Notes: a model not told the origin generated them from the sequence alone. A stretch of 30,801 bases of DNA from Cymbomonas tetramitiformis (GCA_001247695.2 LGRX02027696.1:1-30801); one strand, 5' to 3'; positions 18,132-27,114 are shown, counted from the first letter of the stretch. Numbers and translations: made by a program.

Positions 18132-18552
18132 AGCTCGAATCCCAACGGGCGATACAGTCGAATGTTTCATCTCACGATCGCCAGGCGCTAACGATGACAA
18201 TGCCACTGCAGTCGCGTACATTTATCGCGACGCCACCCACGCGTTATGGCATGGCATGCTGGGAAGCAAAAGGCAAAGCACTGTCGCGCACATGATCCTG
18301 CGGTCATATGATGTAATGGCGAAAATGATTTAAACATCGCATGGCCGACGCGATGTTCGGAAATCAGATAGACGTTCGCTTTTACATTGCATAGCAGACG
18401 CGAGGATCGAGAAATGTCAAATCATTAATGGAATGGCAGACTCGATGTTCATGTTCGGATCTCTCGAGTGCGCCACGTCGGCAGGATAAATAATCCCATC
18501 GACCGTCAGATGCGCCTAGTGGAGATCTTAATTTAAGATCGACCGGGCCTAG
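18091..18552 (+). repeat. Cassette copy 1 (long subtype)
   Basis: Complete: about 11 CAG triplets, core, long body, perfect hairpin and terminal CTAG. Confidence 0.85.
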
Positions 18553-18560
18553 TACCTTAG

Positions 18561-18565
18561 TCAAT

Positions 18566-18610
<45 letters not shown>

Positions 18611-18992
18611 AGCTCGAATCCCAACGGGCGATACAGTCGAATGTTTCATCTCACGATCGCCAGACGCCAACGATGACAGTGCCACTGCAGTCGCGTACAT
18701 TTATCGCGACGCCACCCACGCGTTATGACATGGCATGCTGGGAAGCAAAAAGCAAAGCACTGTCGCGCACATGATCCTGCGGTCATATGATGTAATGGCG
18801 AAAATGATTTGAACATTGCATGGCCGACGCGATGTTCGGAAATCAGATAGATTCGCTTTTACATTGCATAGCAGACGCGAGGATCGAGACGCCATCATTA
18901 ATGGAATGGCAGACTCGATGTTCATGTTCGGATCTCTCGAGTGCGCCACGTCGGAAAGATAGATAATCCAATCCGCCGTCAGATGCGCCTAG
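18561..18992 (+). repeat. Cassette copy 2 (long subtype, 3'-truncated)
   Basis: About 14 CAG triplets, the longest tract. It stops at GCGCCTAG, before the hairpin, where unrelated CA-rich sequence begins. Confidence 0.85.
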
Positions 18993-20168
18993 TGTGTTTC
19001 TCTCACACACGAACACACACGCACACACACATCACATACTCAGCACTAAGCACTAAGTTACACACCACGGAGAGCATCATATATATCACGCCCTTTACAT
19101 GCACGTTGATGCGTTTAACGGATGATGAAGGAGGACGATGCCCACGAGACTCGCACAAGTTCTTGGTCTGGGTTCGATCCCCGGCGTCCTGCATCAGTAA
19201 ATATTGCTTTATTCGCACGTTTTCCGGCTGGATACACAATTACGCATGCACAATCATATAATAATCCGCATACACAGCCAATCATTTGCGTCTCGGCATA
19301 ATGTGATATTTTTTATTCGCAAGGGTAATTGTTAAAGATTGCATTCGATATACGCATCAGCCTATTTGCGCACAGTTTGTGCAGCATGCAGTCATAATGA
19401 GATTTTCACATTGTCAAAATTTAAAGTGCTAATATGATGATCATAGTAGTATGCCATGCGTGCTAGATGCCAACTGTCACAGTGCTACAAACGTGCCCCC
19501 CTTTGCTATTCGTCCTAAAACACAAATGCCAACTCAAGATGGGCACAATAATTCTATGCATGTGCAAGGGGTATCAATGGACATCAGATTATGCAGTGCT
19601 CGCCTCAAGCACCACCTTAGTCACTGTCTCGGCTTGTGCTCAAAATTATTGGTGAATATCAGCGAGTGCGTTGTGAGTGCATACGCCCGTTGATGCACAC
19701 ACACGCACTAAGCACTAAGCACACACGCACGCGCGCGCGACACACACATACACACACATAATAAAGTGAATGAGCTAATGCGCATGCCAATCAAAGCTAG
19801 ACGTATATATACATATATATATATACAACGTTGTATATATATATATATATATATATGGGGACTTCAATGCAGCCGATTTCCCTCTCGAATTTCACGGTGT
19901 GCGCTCGAGCACCAACGTGTGATATTTTCATAATATACTTGCAGTGTAACACTGGCTGAGCTTCCAACGTGGCTGCACACTTTCTTTTTTGGCTAGGATG
20001 TGTGGGTGCGGTATATAGTCATGCCCTGATCTATTCCCACAAGCATGTTTCTCACATCCACTGGATTGATGGTGGGTCTGCTTTTGTCAGCGGGCAACGT
20101 GTGCATGCTACATGCAACATGCATATCGATTGTTAAAGTGGCAAGAATGTGTGTGTGCGCGTGCGCTT
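18993..20168. other. Unrelated spacer inside the cassette array
   Basis: Begins and ends in CA/GT-rich microsatellite (19000-19030 and 20147-20165). AGCACTAAGCACTAAG recurs at 19041 and 19698. It holds the AT palindrome at 19813-19846. ORFs here (for example 19451-19693) have no support. Because copy 2 lacks its 3' end and copy 3 its 5' end, this piece is not a clean insertion; a deletion or rearrangement accompanied it. Confidence 0.55.
19813..19846. other. 34-bp AT-rich perfect palindrome
   Basis: Alternating AT flanks a central ACAACGTTGT. It can fold into a long hairpin or cruciform; the AT run continues to 19856. Confidence 0.7.
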
Positions 20169-20348
20169 ACCCACGCGTTATGGCATGGCATGCTGGGAAG
20201 CAAAAAGCAAAGCACTGTCGCGCATATGATCCTGCGGTCATATGATGTAATGGCGATATCCATGTTAACATCGCATGGTAATTAATGGTGCTGTCCAAAG
20301 AGATCGACGCCTAGTGGAGATCGCATATTTGTGATCGACAGCGCCTAG
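20169..20348 (+). repeat. Cassette copy 3 (short subtype, 5'-truncated)
   Basis: Starts in ACCCACGCGTTATGG, lacking the CAG tract and first half of the core. It ends with the short-type hairpin and CTAG. Confidence 0.85.
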
Positions 20349-20574
20349 TGTATTACATGCAGCAGCAGCAAAGCTCGAATCCCAACGGGCGACGCAGTCG
20401 AATTAACGATCTCGCGATCGCCAGACGCCAACGATGACAGTGCCACTACAGTCGCGTACATTTATCGCGACGCCACCCACGCGTTATGGCATGGCATGAT
20501 GGGAAGCAAAAAGCAGAGCACTGTCGCGCACATGATCCTGCGGTCATATGATGTAATGGCGATATCCATGTTAA

Positions 20575-21660
20575 TGGCTACTGCCCGGTGGTATGGTACT
20601 GTCACAAGTACCAAAATGTATGCTTTATTATGGGCACTAGATGGGGTGTATGAGTCCCATGAAGGTTTTGAAAAATCATTTAGGACCCTTTTGAATTGTT
20701 ATTGATGCTGAAATGTACTCTCGTAAACTTTAGGTATGTGTATGTGCGGTGTGCTTTTGGGGGGTGTAGCGCCATAAAATTAATTAAATTTTCTGGTACT
20801 GTCACAAGTACCAACCGCGCGGTGACTTAAAAGGGCACGCTATGTGGCCACGAGGTGGCATGCATGATGTCACATTTCATTATTGGGATGTATCCTCAGT
20901 GGTCGTCATGCGTTGTGCCATTTGAACGTCTTTAACGCCAGTATTGGGATTCGATAACACCCAAGGGTGTGATAAATTGGCCTCTCAGCATTTTTTGTAG
21001 TAATATCGGGAGCGGTTTCGTACTTAAGTTCCATGTGTAGAGTCCAAGTACGGCAACTTCTCATGCATGTAAAGGTCTTGAAAAATCGATATATGGGTTT
21101 ACTTTTGATGTCATAAACGCTGGTGAGGCGATCCGACGTTATAATATACTTATTTCGTAGCTTTAGTGCCACGACTAGGCTCCAAAATCGACGATAGCCC
21201 TCATACTTAAGGAATCTTGAGTTGGACCATTTGGTGGAGATGGGATGTTTAGCATGTCGCAGTTTCAGCGACGGGCAGTATGCCAACTGCCCCATGCTCA
21301 CATCCATCATTGACCATGTTATACAGCTTCAATTTGAGCCATCGCTGGGTTGAATAGAATCCCAAGTCTGTTCAAAAGGAAATCCGAAAGTAGCGCCATG
21401 ATTTCGAAGACAAATGAGACACCATTGTGTAACACAAAACTCCACCTTGTTGGCAATATGCATCCACTGGGAGGGCTACACGTAAACTATGGACCAATGG
21501 GGCATAATACAACTCAGTTTGGGTCGTTAAGGTAATGGTATATCATGAATATCACCATCAGGATGGAGGAGGACATCAAAAAAGATTCTAGCGTTTTGGT
21601 ACTTGTGATAGTACCAGATTCGATTCTGGTACTATGACTAGTACCACTGGGCAGTAGCCA
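20575..21660. mobile_element. DNA transposon, 1086 bp, TTAA target duplication (piggyBac-like, non-autonomous)
   Basis: The ends are inverted repeats of 19 bases with one mismatch (TGGCTACTGCCC, G or A, GTGGTA). TTAA flanks both sides, at 20571-20574 and 21661-21664; undisturbed cassettes have one TTAA at this place, so it is a true duplication. TTAA duplication is the hallmark of piggyBac, though its terminal repeats usually begin CCC, so the family is tentative. Palindromic GGTACTGTCACAAGTACC lies at about 20594 and 20793, and a variant GGTACTTGTGATAGTACC at about 21599; these may be transposase-binding sites. No transposase is recognised. Confidence 0.88.
20906..21310 (-). CDS. Unknown ORF inside the TTAA element
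   Basis: 134 codons from an ATG pair. Basic and Tyr/Lys-rich (FLKYEGYRRFWSLVVALKL, YRFFKTFTCMRSC). No DDE motif is recognised. It could be a remnant of a transposase or of captured sequence, or a chance frame. Confidence 0.3.
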   Translation of the reverse strand: MMDVSMGQLAYCPSLKLRHAKHPISTKWSNSRFLKYEGYRRFWSLVVALKLRNKYIITSDRLTSVYDIKSKPIYRFFKTFTCMRSCRTWTLHMELKYETAPDITTKNAERPIYHTLGCYRIPILALKTFKWHNA

Positions 21661-21802
21661 TTAACATCGCATGGTGATTAATCGCGCTGTCCAAAAAGAT
21701 CGACGCCTAGTGGAGATCGCATATTTGTGATCGACAGCGCCTAGACCTCTGACCTTTATAATCTTCACCCAAACCAAATTACCTTACCTTACCTTACCTT
21801 AG

Positions 21803-22120
21803 TCAATCAGCAGCAGCAGCAGCAGCAGCAGCAGCAAAGCTCGAATCCCAACGGGCGGTACAGTCGAATGTTTCATCTCACGATCGCCAGGCGCTAACGA
21901 TGACAGTGCCACAACAGTCGCGTGTATGTACCACGACGCCACCCACGCGTTATGGCATGGCTTGCTGGGAAGCAAAAAGCAAAGCACTGTCGCGCACATG
22001 ATCCTGCGGTCATATGATGTGATGGCGATATCCGTGTTAACATCGCATGGTGATTAATGGTACTGTCCAAAAAGATCGACGCCTAGTGGAGATCGCATAT
22101 TTGTGATCGACAGCGCCTAG
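21803..22120 (+). repeat. Cassette copy 5 (short subtype)
   Basis: Complete, about 9 CAG triplets, preceded by one minisatellite unit (21745-21802). Followed by another unit that leads into copy 6. Confidence 0.9.
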
Positions 22121-22457
22121 ACCTCTGACCTTTATAATGTTCACCCAAACCAAATTACCTTACCTTAGTCAATCAGCAGCAGCAGCAGCAGCAGCAAAGC
22201 TCGAATCCCAACGGGCGATACAGTCGAATGTTTCATCTCACGATCGCCAGGCGCTAACGATGACAGTGCCACTGCAGTCGCGTACATTTATCGCGACGCC
22301 ACCCACGCGTTATGGCATGGCATGCTGGGAAGCAAAAAGCAAAGCACTGTTGCGCACAAGATCCTGCGGTCATATGATGTAATGGCGAAAATGATTTAAA
22401 CATTGCATGGCCGACGCGATGTTCGGAAATCAGATAGATTCGCTTTTACATTGCATA

Positions 22458-23383
22458 CAGTAATCACTCACCTTTAAGAAAACCCGACGTTAAGAAACTA
22501 GCCAGCGTTTGGGGGGTGGGGGGGTACCCAACTCGATGAGTACGGCTGGCTGGCTTTTTCGGCTAAGAAAATGACCGAAATAAGAGATAACCGTGCTGGC
22601 TGACTACCGAGAATGCACTTTCTTAAATTTAAGAAAATTGGCTGGAAATTTAAGGAAATATAATAGAATTTAGGCAAAATTTAGCTGAAATTCAGCCTAT
22701 ATATCACCTGAAATTCAGCCTATATATGACCTAAAATTCAGATATAGGCTGAAATTCAGCCTATATATGAGCTGAAATTCAGCCTATATGTGAGGCCTAA
22801 ATCCGAAATCAAAGAGACGAGACGCTTGTCGTTTTTGACCTGAAACGCGAACGACTGCAGAGCTAGAATTCGAGAAAGGTGTAGAGGATTGAACGAGGGA
22901 CATTGGGACTTCTACGGCTTGTACACTTTCCTCCACTGAAATGTTTTTGTCGGAAATATCACGAAGCTCTAGAACCTCCACGATCTCAGGGGACACTTCC
23001 CTCGGCTGCGTGGGCTGAGACGGAGGCTCACGGGGGGCTTCATTCTTGCTTGATGCCTTAGATTTAACCGCGTTCAATACTATTTCTTTAAGCTGCAAGT
23101 AGTCTTCTTCAGAAATAATCTCGTCGACAAAATCCTGTTTCAGGTCACGCAGCTGCGCACGGCTCTCTGGGTCCATGTCGGGCGGTGTGAAAATTTTAAG
23201 AAAGTCGCTGGGCTGAGGTGAGTGTCCACGTCTTGAGTGAAGAAATAAGCTGGCTGGTTGAAAATGAGCGATCTACTATTCTTCGAGTTCTCTTATGACG
23301 CTGACGCTGGCGGGGGTACCCAACTCGATGAGTACGGCTGGCTGGCCCAAAATCCCTGTTTTCTTAAAGGTGGGTGATTACTG
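22458..23383. mobile_element. DNA transposon, 926 bp, TA target duplication (Tc1/mariner-like, non-autonomous)
   Basis: The terminal inverted repeats begin CAGTAATCAC and extend 26 bases with one mismatch, ending AAGAAAAC. TA flanks both sides (22456-22457 and 23384-23385) where intact cassettes have a single TA. TA duplication with CAGT ends is typical of Tc1/mariner. A 33-base direct repeat starting GGGTACCCAACTCG lies near both ends (22522-22555 and 23312-23346). Four or five copies of a 24-base unit with CTGAAATTCAGCCTATATA occupy 22684-22795. One ORF is retained. Confidence 0.9.
22784..23176 (-). CDS. Acidic-N-terminus ORF inside the TA element
   Basis: 130 codons with ATG at 23176, about 200 bases inside the right end and reading inward, the usual position for a transposase 5' end. 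Residues 1-40 form a likely helix (RAQLRDLKQDFVDEII), then a Pro/Glu-rich linker, then KRQASRLFDFGFRP, a short motif that recalls the region before BED or transposase domains. No catalytic domain follows; the frame ends in the 24-base repeats. It is probably the N-terminal stub of a transposase or accessory gene left in a deletion derivative. Confidence 0.5.
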   Translation of the reverse strand: MDPESRAQLRDLKQDFVDEIISEEDYLQLKEIVLNAVKSKASSKNEAPREPPSQPTQPREVSPEIVEVLELRDISDKNISVEESVQAVEVPMSLVQSSTPFSNSSSAVVRVSGQKRQASRLFDFGFRPHI

Positions 23384-23551
23384 TAGCAGACGCGAGGATC
23401 GAGAAATGTCAAATCATTAATGGAATGGCAGACTCGATGTTCATGTTCGGATCTCTCGAGTGCGCCACGTCGGCAAGATAAATAATCCCATCCACCGTCA
23501 GATGCGCCTAGTGGAGATCTTAATTTAAGATCGACCGGGCCTAGTACCTTA

Positions 23552-23997
23552 ATCAGCAGCAGCAGCAGCAGCAGCAAAGCTCGAATCCCAACGGGCGACG
23601 CAGTCGAATGTTCCATCTCACGATCGCCAGACGCCAACGATGACAGTGCCACCGCAGTCGCGTGTGTGTACCGCGACGCCACCCACGCGTTATGGCATGG
23701 CATGCTGGGAAGCAAAAAAGCAAAGCACTGTCGCGCACATGATCCTACGGTCAGATAGTGTAATGGCGAAACTGATTTAAACATCGCATGGCCGACGCGA
23801 TGTTCGAAAATCAGATAGATTCGCTTTTACATTGCATAGCAGACGCGAGGTTCGAGAAATGTCAAATCATTAATGGAATGGCAGACTCGATGTTCATGTT
23901 CGGATCTCTCGAGTGCGCCACGTCGGCAAGATAAATAATCCCATCGACCGTCAGATGCGCCTAATGGAGATCTTAATTTAAGATCGACCGGGCCTAG
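23552..23997 (+). repeat. Cassette copy 7 (long subtype)
   Basis: Complete, about 7 CAG triplets, perfect hairpin and CTAG, joined to copy 8 by TGTATTACATG. Confidence 0.9.
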
Positions 23998-24008
23998 TGT
24001 ATTACATG

Positions 24009-24318
24009 CAGCAGCAGCAGCAGCAGCAGCAGCAAAGCTCGAATCCCAACGGGCGACGCAGTCGAATGTTCCATCTCACGATCGCCAGACGCTAACGATG
24101 ACAGTGCCACAACAGTCGCGTGTATGTACCACGACGCCACCCACGCGTTATGGCATGGCATGCTGGGAAGCAAAAAGCAAAGCACTGTCGCGCACATGAT
24201 CCTGCGGTCATATGATGTAATGGCGATATCCATGTTATCATCGCATGGTAATTAATGGTGCTGTCCAAAAAGATCGACGCCTAGTGGAGATCGCATATTT
24301 GTGATCGACAGCGCCTAG
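24009..24318 (+). repeat. Cassette copy 8 (short subtype)
   Basis: Complete, about 8 CAG triplets. Its TTAA site reads TTATC, so it lacks the target used in copy 4. Confidence 0.9.
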
Positions 24319-24380
24319 TACCTTACTACCTCTGACCTTTATAATCTTCACCCAAACCAAATTACCTTACTTACCTTAAT

Positions 24381-24678
24381 CAGCAGCAGCAGCAAAGCTC
24401 GAATCCCAACGGGCGACGCAGTCGAATTTTCGATCTCACGATCGCCAGACGCCAACGATGACAGTGCCACTGCAGTCGCGTACATTTATCGCGACGCCAC
24501 CCACGCGTTATGGCATGGTATGCTGGGAAGCAAAAAGCAAAGCACTGTCGCGCACATGATCCTGCGGTCATATGATGTAATGGCGATATCCATGTTAATA
24601 TCGCATGGTAATTAATCGTGCTGTCCAAAGAGATCTACGCCTAGTGGAGATCGCATATTTGTGATCGACAGCGCCTAG
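24381..24678 (+). repeat. Cassette copy 9 (short subtype), end of array
   Basis: Complete, about 4 CAG triplets. Followed by a last partial minisatellite unit (24679-24706). Confidence 0.9.
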
Positions 24679-24707
24679 ACCTCTGACCTTTATCTTATCG
24701 TCTTGGC

Positions 24708-25058
24708 ATGAAGAACAGACTATTGGGGATACGTGAACCACTATGCATGTTTTTAGACGGTGTTTTTCCGTTACTATTCTCGGTTTATAGACGACGGGTG
24801 ACCTGCCACGTCATCATAACGCGCAGTGTAATGCAGACACGTGGCAGCCACGTAGGTTACGATATGCGTTTATGCGGTACGGTATGCCTTCATTATGCGG
24901 TTTGCCATTGTGGTTCGAGTGATCATCGAGCAATCAACGGAGAGAGATATCTTTTTTGGATTGGGTGTGTTCATAAACACAAGCCCCGCGTCAAAAAACG
25001 CGGCTATACAACTATCATCACACGGGTATTGTTGCATGAACGGTGTATATTCGTTTAA
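24708..25058 (+). CDS. Hypothetical 116-codon ORF
   Basis: ATG at 24708, directly after the repeat array. The N-terminal 30 residues are hydrophobic (LCMFLDGVFPLLFSVY). It has many Cys and Arg and no recognised domain. No leader shared with the gene family to the right. It could be chance. Confidence 0.25.
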   Translation: MKNRLLGIREPLCMFLDGVFPLLFSVYRRRVTCHVIITRSVMQTRGSHVGYDMRLCGTVCLHYAVCHCGSSDHRAINGERYLFWIGCVHKHKPRVKKRGYTTIITRVLLHERCIFV

Positions 25059-25247
25059 TTACAAGTAGAATGTTTGCTAGTGTTAGTAGTGTTACAATAT
25101 ATATATGTCGCAAAAGCCATAAGTCAGCTGGTCGTACAACATATCATAGCGTTACTATTACATTGCAAAGTACGTAAGTTACTACCAGGCAAGCGATCTC
25201 GAATTAGTTCATTCCACGCCTTTCAGGCGCCGGAAAGTAATGGTCTA

Positions 25248-25430
25248 CTAATCTATCAGCTCCCAGTATACTCCGTCTTCGTCGTCCATTGCTTCCTGGC
25301 ACATGAATATTTCGTAAGAACAACGCATACACGCGAAATGTTCGGTATGCTCATTTATCGCAACAAGATGCGAACCAGCATTAAACCATATGCGAACGTT
25401 TGCAGGAAGGTCACAATAATCGCATTTCAT
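25248..25430 (-). CDS. Small zinc-ribbon protein of the shared-leader family
   Basis: 60 codons with ATG at 25430. CDYC at residues 3-6 and CMRC at about 34-37 form a CxxC...CxxC zinc-ribbon pattern, with an acidic C-terminus (EAMDDEDG). The family leader lies 45-117 bases upstream, which supports expression. The function is unknown; it might bind nucleic acid or another protein. Confidence 0.5.
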   Translation of the reverse strand: MKCDYCDLPANVRIWFNAGSHLVAINEHTEHFACMRCSYEIFMCQEAMDDEDGVYWELID

Positions 25431-25474
25431 GACGAGTTTGCCTGAGCGTGGTCAGTTGTTAGTTGTTAGTGTCA

Positions 25475-25547
25475 AGCTGGGGTGGCACGATGGTGAGCGT
25501 AAGCAGCAAATGAAGGCTAAGTAAGAGGTATTGAGCTCGTATACCTG
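25475..25547 (-). promoter_or_regulatory. Family leader/promoter before the 60-codon zinc-ribbon gene
   Basis: Homologous to the leader at 25996-26075 over GCTCAAT through ATTTGCTGCTTACGCTCACC and ATCGTGCCACCCC. The TATA box is altered to TATACGA, and the CCACCTCCTACCA part is missing. Confidence 0.7.
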
Positions 25548-25690
25548 ATCAACTAAGGCAATCGCAACTGATACAGGACTCGTCGAAAGGTGTCGTTTCG
25601 TCATTCTGGTACCAACAGACCAATAGGCGTACAACGTCGACTGGAATAACCATTAATCGCGGAGTCATCCACGCTTCACCCCATGCATAT

Positions 25691-25963
25691 TCAGCGGCCG
25701 CGATCGGGATAGCGTTCCGGCTCTACCAATTCAAAAAACAGATAAAACCGAGTTCGTCGGGTAAAGCGCCACATAGCCCATATCAGATCATGCCTGTGAG
25801 GCATCGGCGGGCGGCGGAAAGGGCGGTTTGCCATCGTTCTCAAAGTCCACTGGTGCAAATTGCATTCGGGGCATGGTCGGTGCTCCATCTCATGGCGATT
25901 AATGGCATCTACATCGATACTGGCACGATTCCGATGCACACCAAACCTTAACACTGAAGGCAT
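25691..25963 (-). CDS. Small Cys/His protein of the shared-leader family
   Basis: 90 codons with ATG at 25963 (the codon before it is GTG). It contains CPEC at about residue 31 and a following His-rich stretch (PHRHDLIW). CPEC and RHDxxW are also present in the 112-codon gene at 29013-29351, so these two look paralogous. The C-terminal half is basic and aromatic. The shared leader with a TATAAAA box lies about 106 bases upstream. Function unknown. Confidence 0.5.
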   Translation of the reverse strand: MPSVLRFGVHRNRASIDVDAINRHEMEHRPCPECNLHQWTLRTMANRPFRRPPMPHRHDLIWAMWRFTRRTRFYLFFELVEPERYPDRGR

Positions 25964-25995
25964 CACGAGTTTGTAGAGGCGCGTCGCTCACTCTC

Positions 25996-26075
25996 TGGTA
26001 GGAGGTGGCAGGGGTGGCACGATGGTGAGCGTAAGCAGCAAATGAAGGCTAAGTAAGATGAATTGAGCTTTTATA
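25996..26075 (-). promoter_or_regulatory. Family leader/promoter with TATA box before the 90-codon gene
   Basis: Minus strand: GGTATAAAAGCTCAATT (TATAAAA at 26075-26069), then CTTACTTAGCCTTCATTTG, CTTACGCTCACCATCGTG and CCTGCCACCTCCTACCA. This is the most complete copy with that at 27947-28026. Confidence 0.75.
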
Positions 26076-26077
26076 CC

Positions 26078-26142
26078 TTAGTCGGAGTCGGAGTCGGACA
26101 GCAACTGTGGGACTTCGGTATCCTGCCAGAACTCGCAATCCG
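26078..26142 (-). pseudogene. C-terminal remnant of a lost family member
   Basis: The minus strand codes CEFWQDTEVPQLLSDSDSD and a TAA, nearly the same as the end of the gene at 28029-28625 (CEFWQDTDDTEIPELLSSDSD). The stop has the same 2-3 base spacing to the TATA box of the next gene. Homology ends at 26142. A gene pair like that at 27.2-28.6 kb was therefore duplicated and then partly replaced. Confidence 0.7.
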
Positions 26143-26144
26143 CG

Positions 26145-26209
26145 CCAATCTTGGGCCAACATTTGTCCGCGCCAATCTTATCTTGGCCAATCTTATCTTG
26201 GCCAATCTT
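26145..26209 (+). promoter_or_regulatory. Four CCAATCTT boxes upstream of the 199-codon gene
   Basis: CCAATCTT at 26145, 26172, 26187 and 26202, the last three exactly 15 bases apart. They lie 150-215 bases before the ATG at 26361, a normal distance for CCAAT-box promoter elements. This gene lacks the leader shared by the others. Confidence 0.45.
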
Positions 26210-26360
26210 GTGATTGTTGGTTTCATCCTATTGGTTTGCGGCATTCACCTTGAGAGGCCCAAGCCCTCCTTGGCAATCTTTAAATCGCTTGAGGCCTTTA
26301 GGAGGATCATTTTCCATTTCTTCCTGGAAGACACACCGCTTCATCTTTGCATTATCAAGA

Positions 26361-26960
26361 ATGGCGGATACCCATTACGTCCTGTTTGGGATTGTTCTTC
26401 CTTACATTCGGGAAATGCGTCAACTGCGTGAGGAATACTTTGTGCAGGCATGGGTCGAAGAACGTTTCTTGTGGGCGTTGGAAGAACAAGTTTTGACGTT
26501 TTCGGGCATGTTTGGTGATGTTCGGATGCCTGTAACTTTGGCTCACTATTTCTATGAATTACGTGATCTGCTCGAAGTCGATTGGGGGGATGTTCGTGAT
26601 TGGGGAAATTTCTTGCAGATATTCCCTACCTCCAATTTTGAAGCCCCATATTACGATGATGAAGGGTCCCATTGGCAAGGACCTGGCATGTCGAACAACT
26701 TCAGATTCCGGCTAGACTACATCGATTTCGACGACTTCGCAAAACGGTGGCTTCGTGAATATCATTGGGCCTGGTACAACGGCTTTTACAACGAGCATGC
26801 AGATCCTCAATGGATCTACCCGTCGCGGTACGAGTTGTCTATGAGGCCTGCCTGCAGTCGATGCCGACGCATTGATATGGATCTTACCCGTATTGGCGAC
26901 GGGTACATCTGCACTGACCTTGTCGACTGTCGGCGGATGACTCGTCTTGATTTGAATTGA
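26361..26960 (+). CDS. Family protein A, C-terminal zinc ribbon (199 codons)
   Basis: I chose the ATG at 26361 because MADTHYVLFGIVLPYIREMR aligns with the starts of the two related genes; the open frame upstream to 26214 does not. Conserved blocks: LF-VLP-IRE (1-20), AWVEERFLWALE (about 30-41), PVTLAHYF, and RWLREYHWAWYNGFY. The C-terminal pattern is CSRC, about 15 residues, YICTD, then C, a likely single zinc site. It is on the opposite strand to its relatives and converges on gene B. No known family is recognised; it looks like a lineage-specific multigene family of the kind common in large DNA viruses. Confidence 0.7.
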   Translation: MADTHYVLFGIVLPYIREMRQLREEYFVQAWVEERFLWALEEQVLTFSGMFGDVRMPVTLAHYFYELRDLLEVDWGDVRDWGNFLQIFPTSNFEAPYYDDEGSHWQGPGMSNNFRFRLDYIDFDDFAKRWLREYHWAWYNGFYNEHADPQWIYPSRYELSMRPACSRCRRIDMDLTRIGDGYICTDLVDCRRMTRLDLN

Positions 26961-27114
26961 TGGTCGAATCTCAATCGGTGGCTTTAGCCACCACCCATCT
27001 ATTCTAGAAAACAATTCTTCTCGATGCGGGCAACAAAAATATCATAAGTCACGTGTATGGTACAAGCAATGGTATAAGAACCCCGATCTTCCCTTTTTTC
27101 ATAATCATTGTATG

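Larger units (their letters stand above)
20360..21744 (+). repeat. Cassette copy 4 (short subtype), split by the TTAA element
   Basis: Only three CAG triplets. The left part is 20360-20574 and the right part 21661-21744. The single TTAA of intact copies (as in ATGTTAACATCGC) is present on both sides of the insertion. Confidence 0.9.
22169..23544 (+). repeat. Cassette copy 6 (long subtype), split by the TA element
   Basis: About 7 CAG triplets. The left part ends at 22457 and the right part resumes at 23384. The undisturbed copies read GCATAGCAGACG across the same point. Confidence 0.9.
18091..24678 (+). repeat. Array of nine cassette copies with two subtypes
   Basis: All copies are in the same orientation. 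A full copy has a (CAG)n tract, a core beginning AAAGCTCGAATCCCAACGGG, the block CCACGCGTTATGGCATGGC, and a body that is long (about 440 bp) or short (about 300 bp). It ends in a hairpin about 12 bases before a terminal CTAG. The long-subtype hairpin is GATCTTAA-T-TTAAGATC and the short-subtype one is GATCGCA-TATT-TGTGATC with one mismatch. Links between copies are short and of three kinds. A hairpin followed by CTRR is typical of Helitron 3' ends, so a non-autonomous Helitron-like origin is possible; the 5' end is not diagnostic. No credible protein is coded. Confidence 0.85.

Noticed and set aside
19131..19191. tRNA-like segment with GGTTCGATCCC and a partly pairing acceptor
   Set aside because: The T-arm and 6 of 7 acceptor pairs can be drawn, but only 61 bases are available and no D-arm or anticodon arm fits. 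At most it is a tRNA-derived fragment.
21799..24628. Small minus-strand frames with poly-Leu ends in the cassettes
   Set aside because: They recur only because the DNA recurs. Poly-Leu comes from the CAG tract, and several copies are frameshifted. Kept only as a note under the CAG finding.
25074..25445. 123-codon plus-strand frame
   Set aside because: Starts with TTG and runs antisense to the zinc-ribbon ORF, which has an ATG, a CxxC pair pattern and a shared leader.
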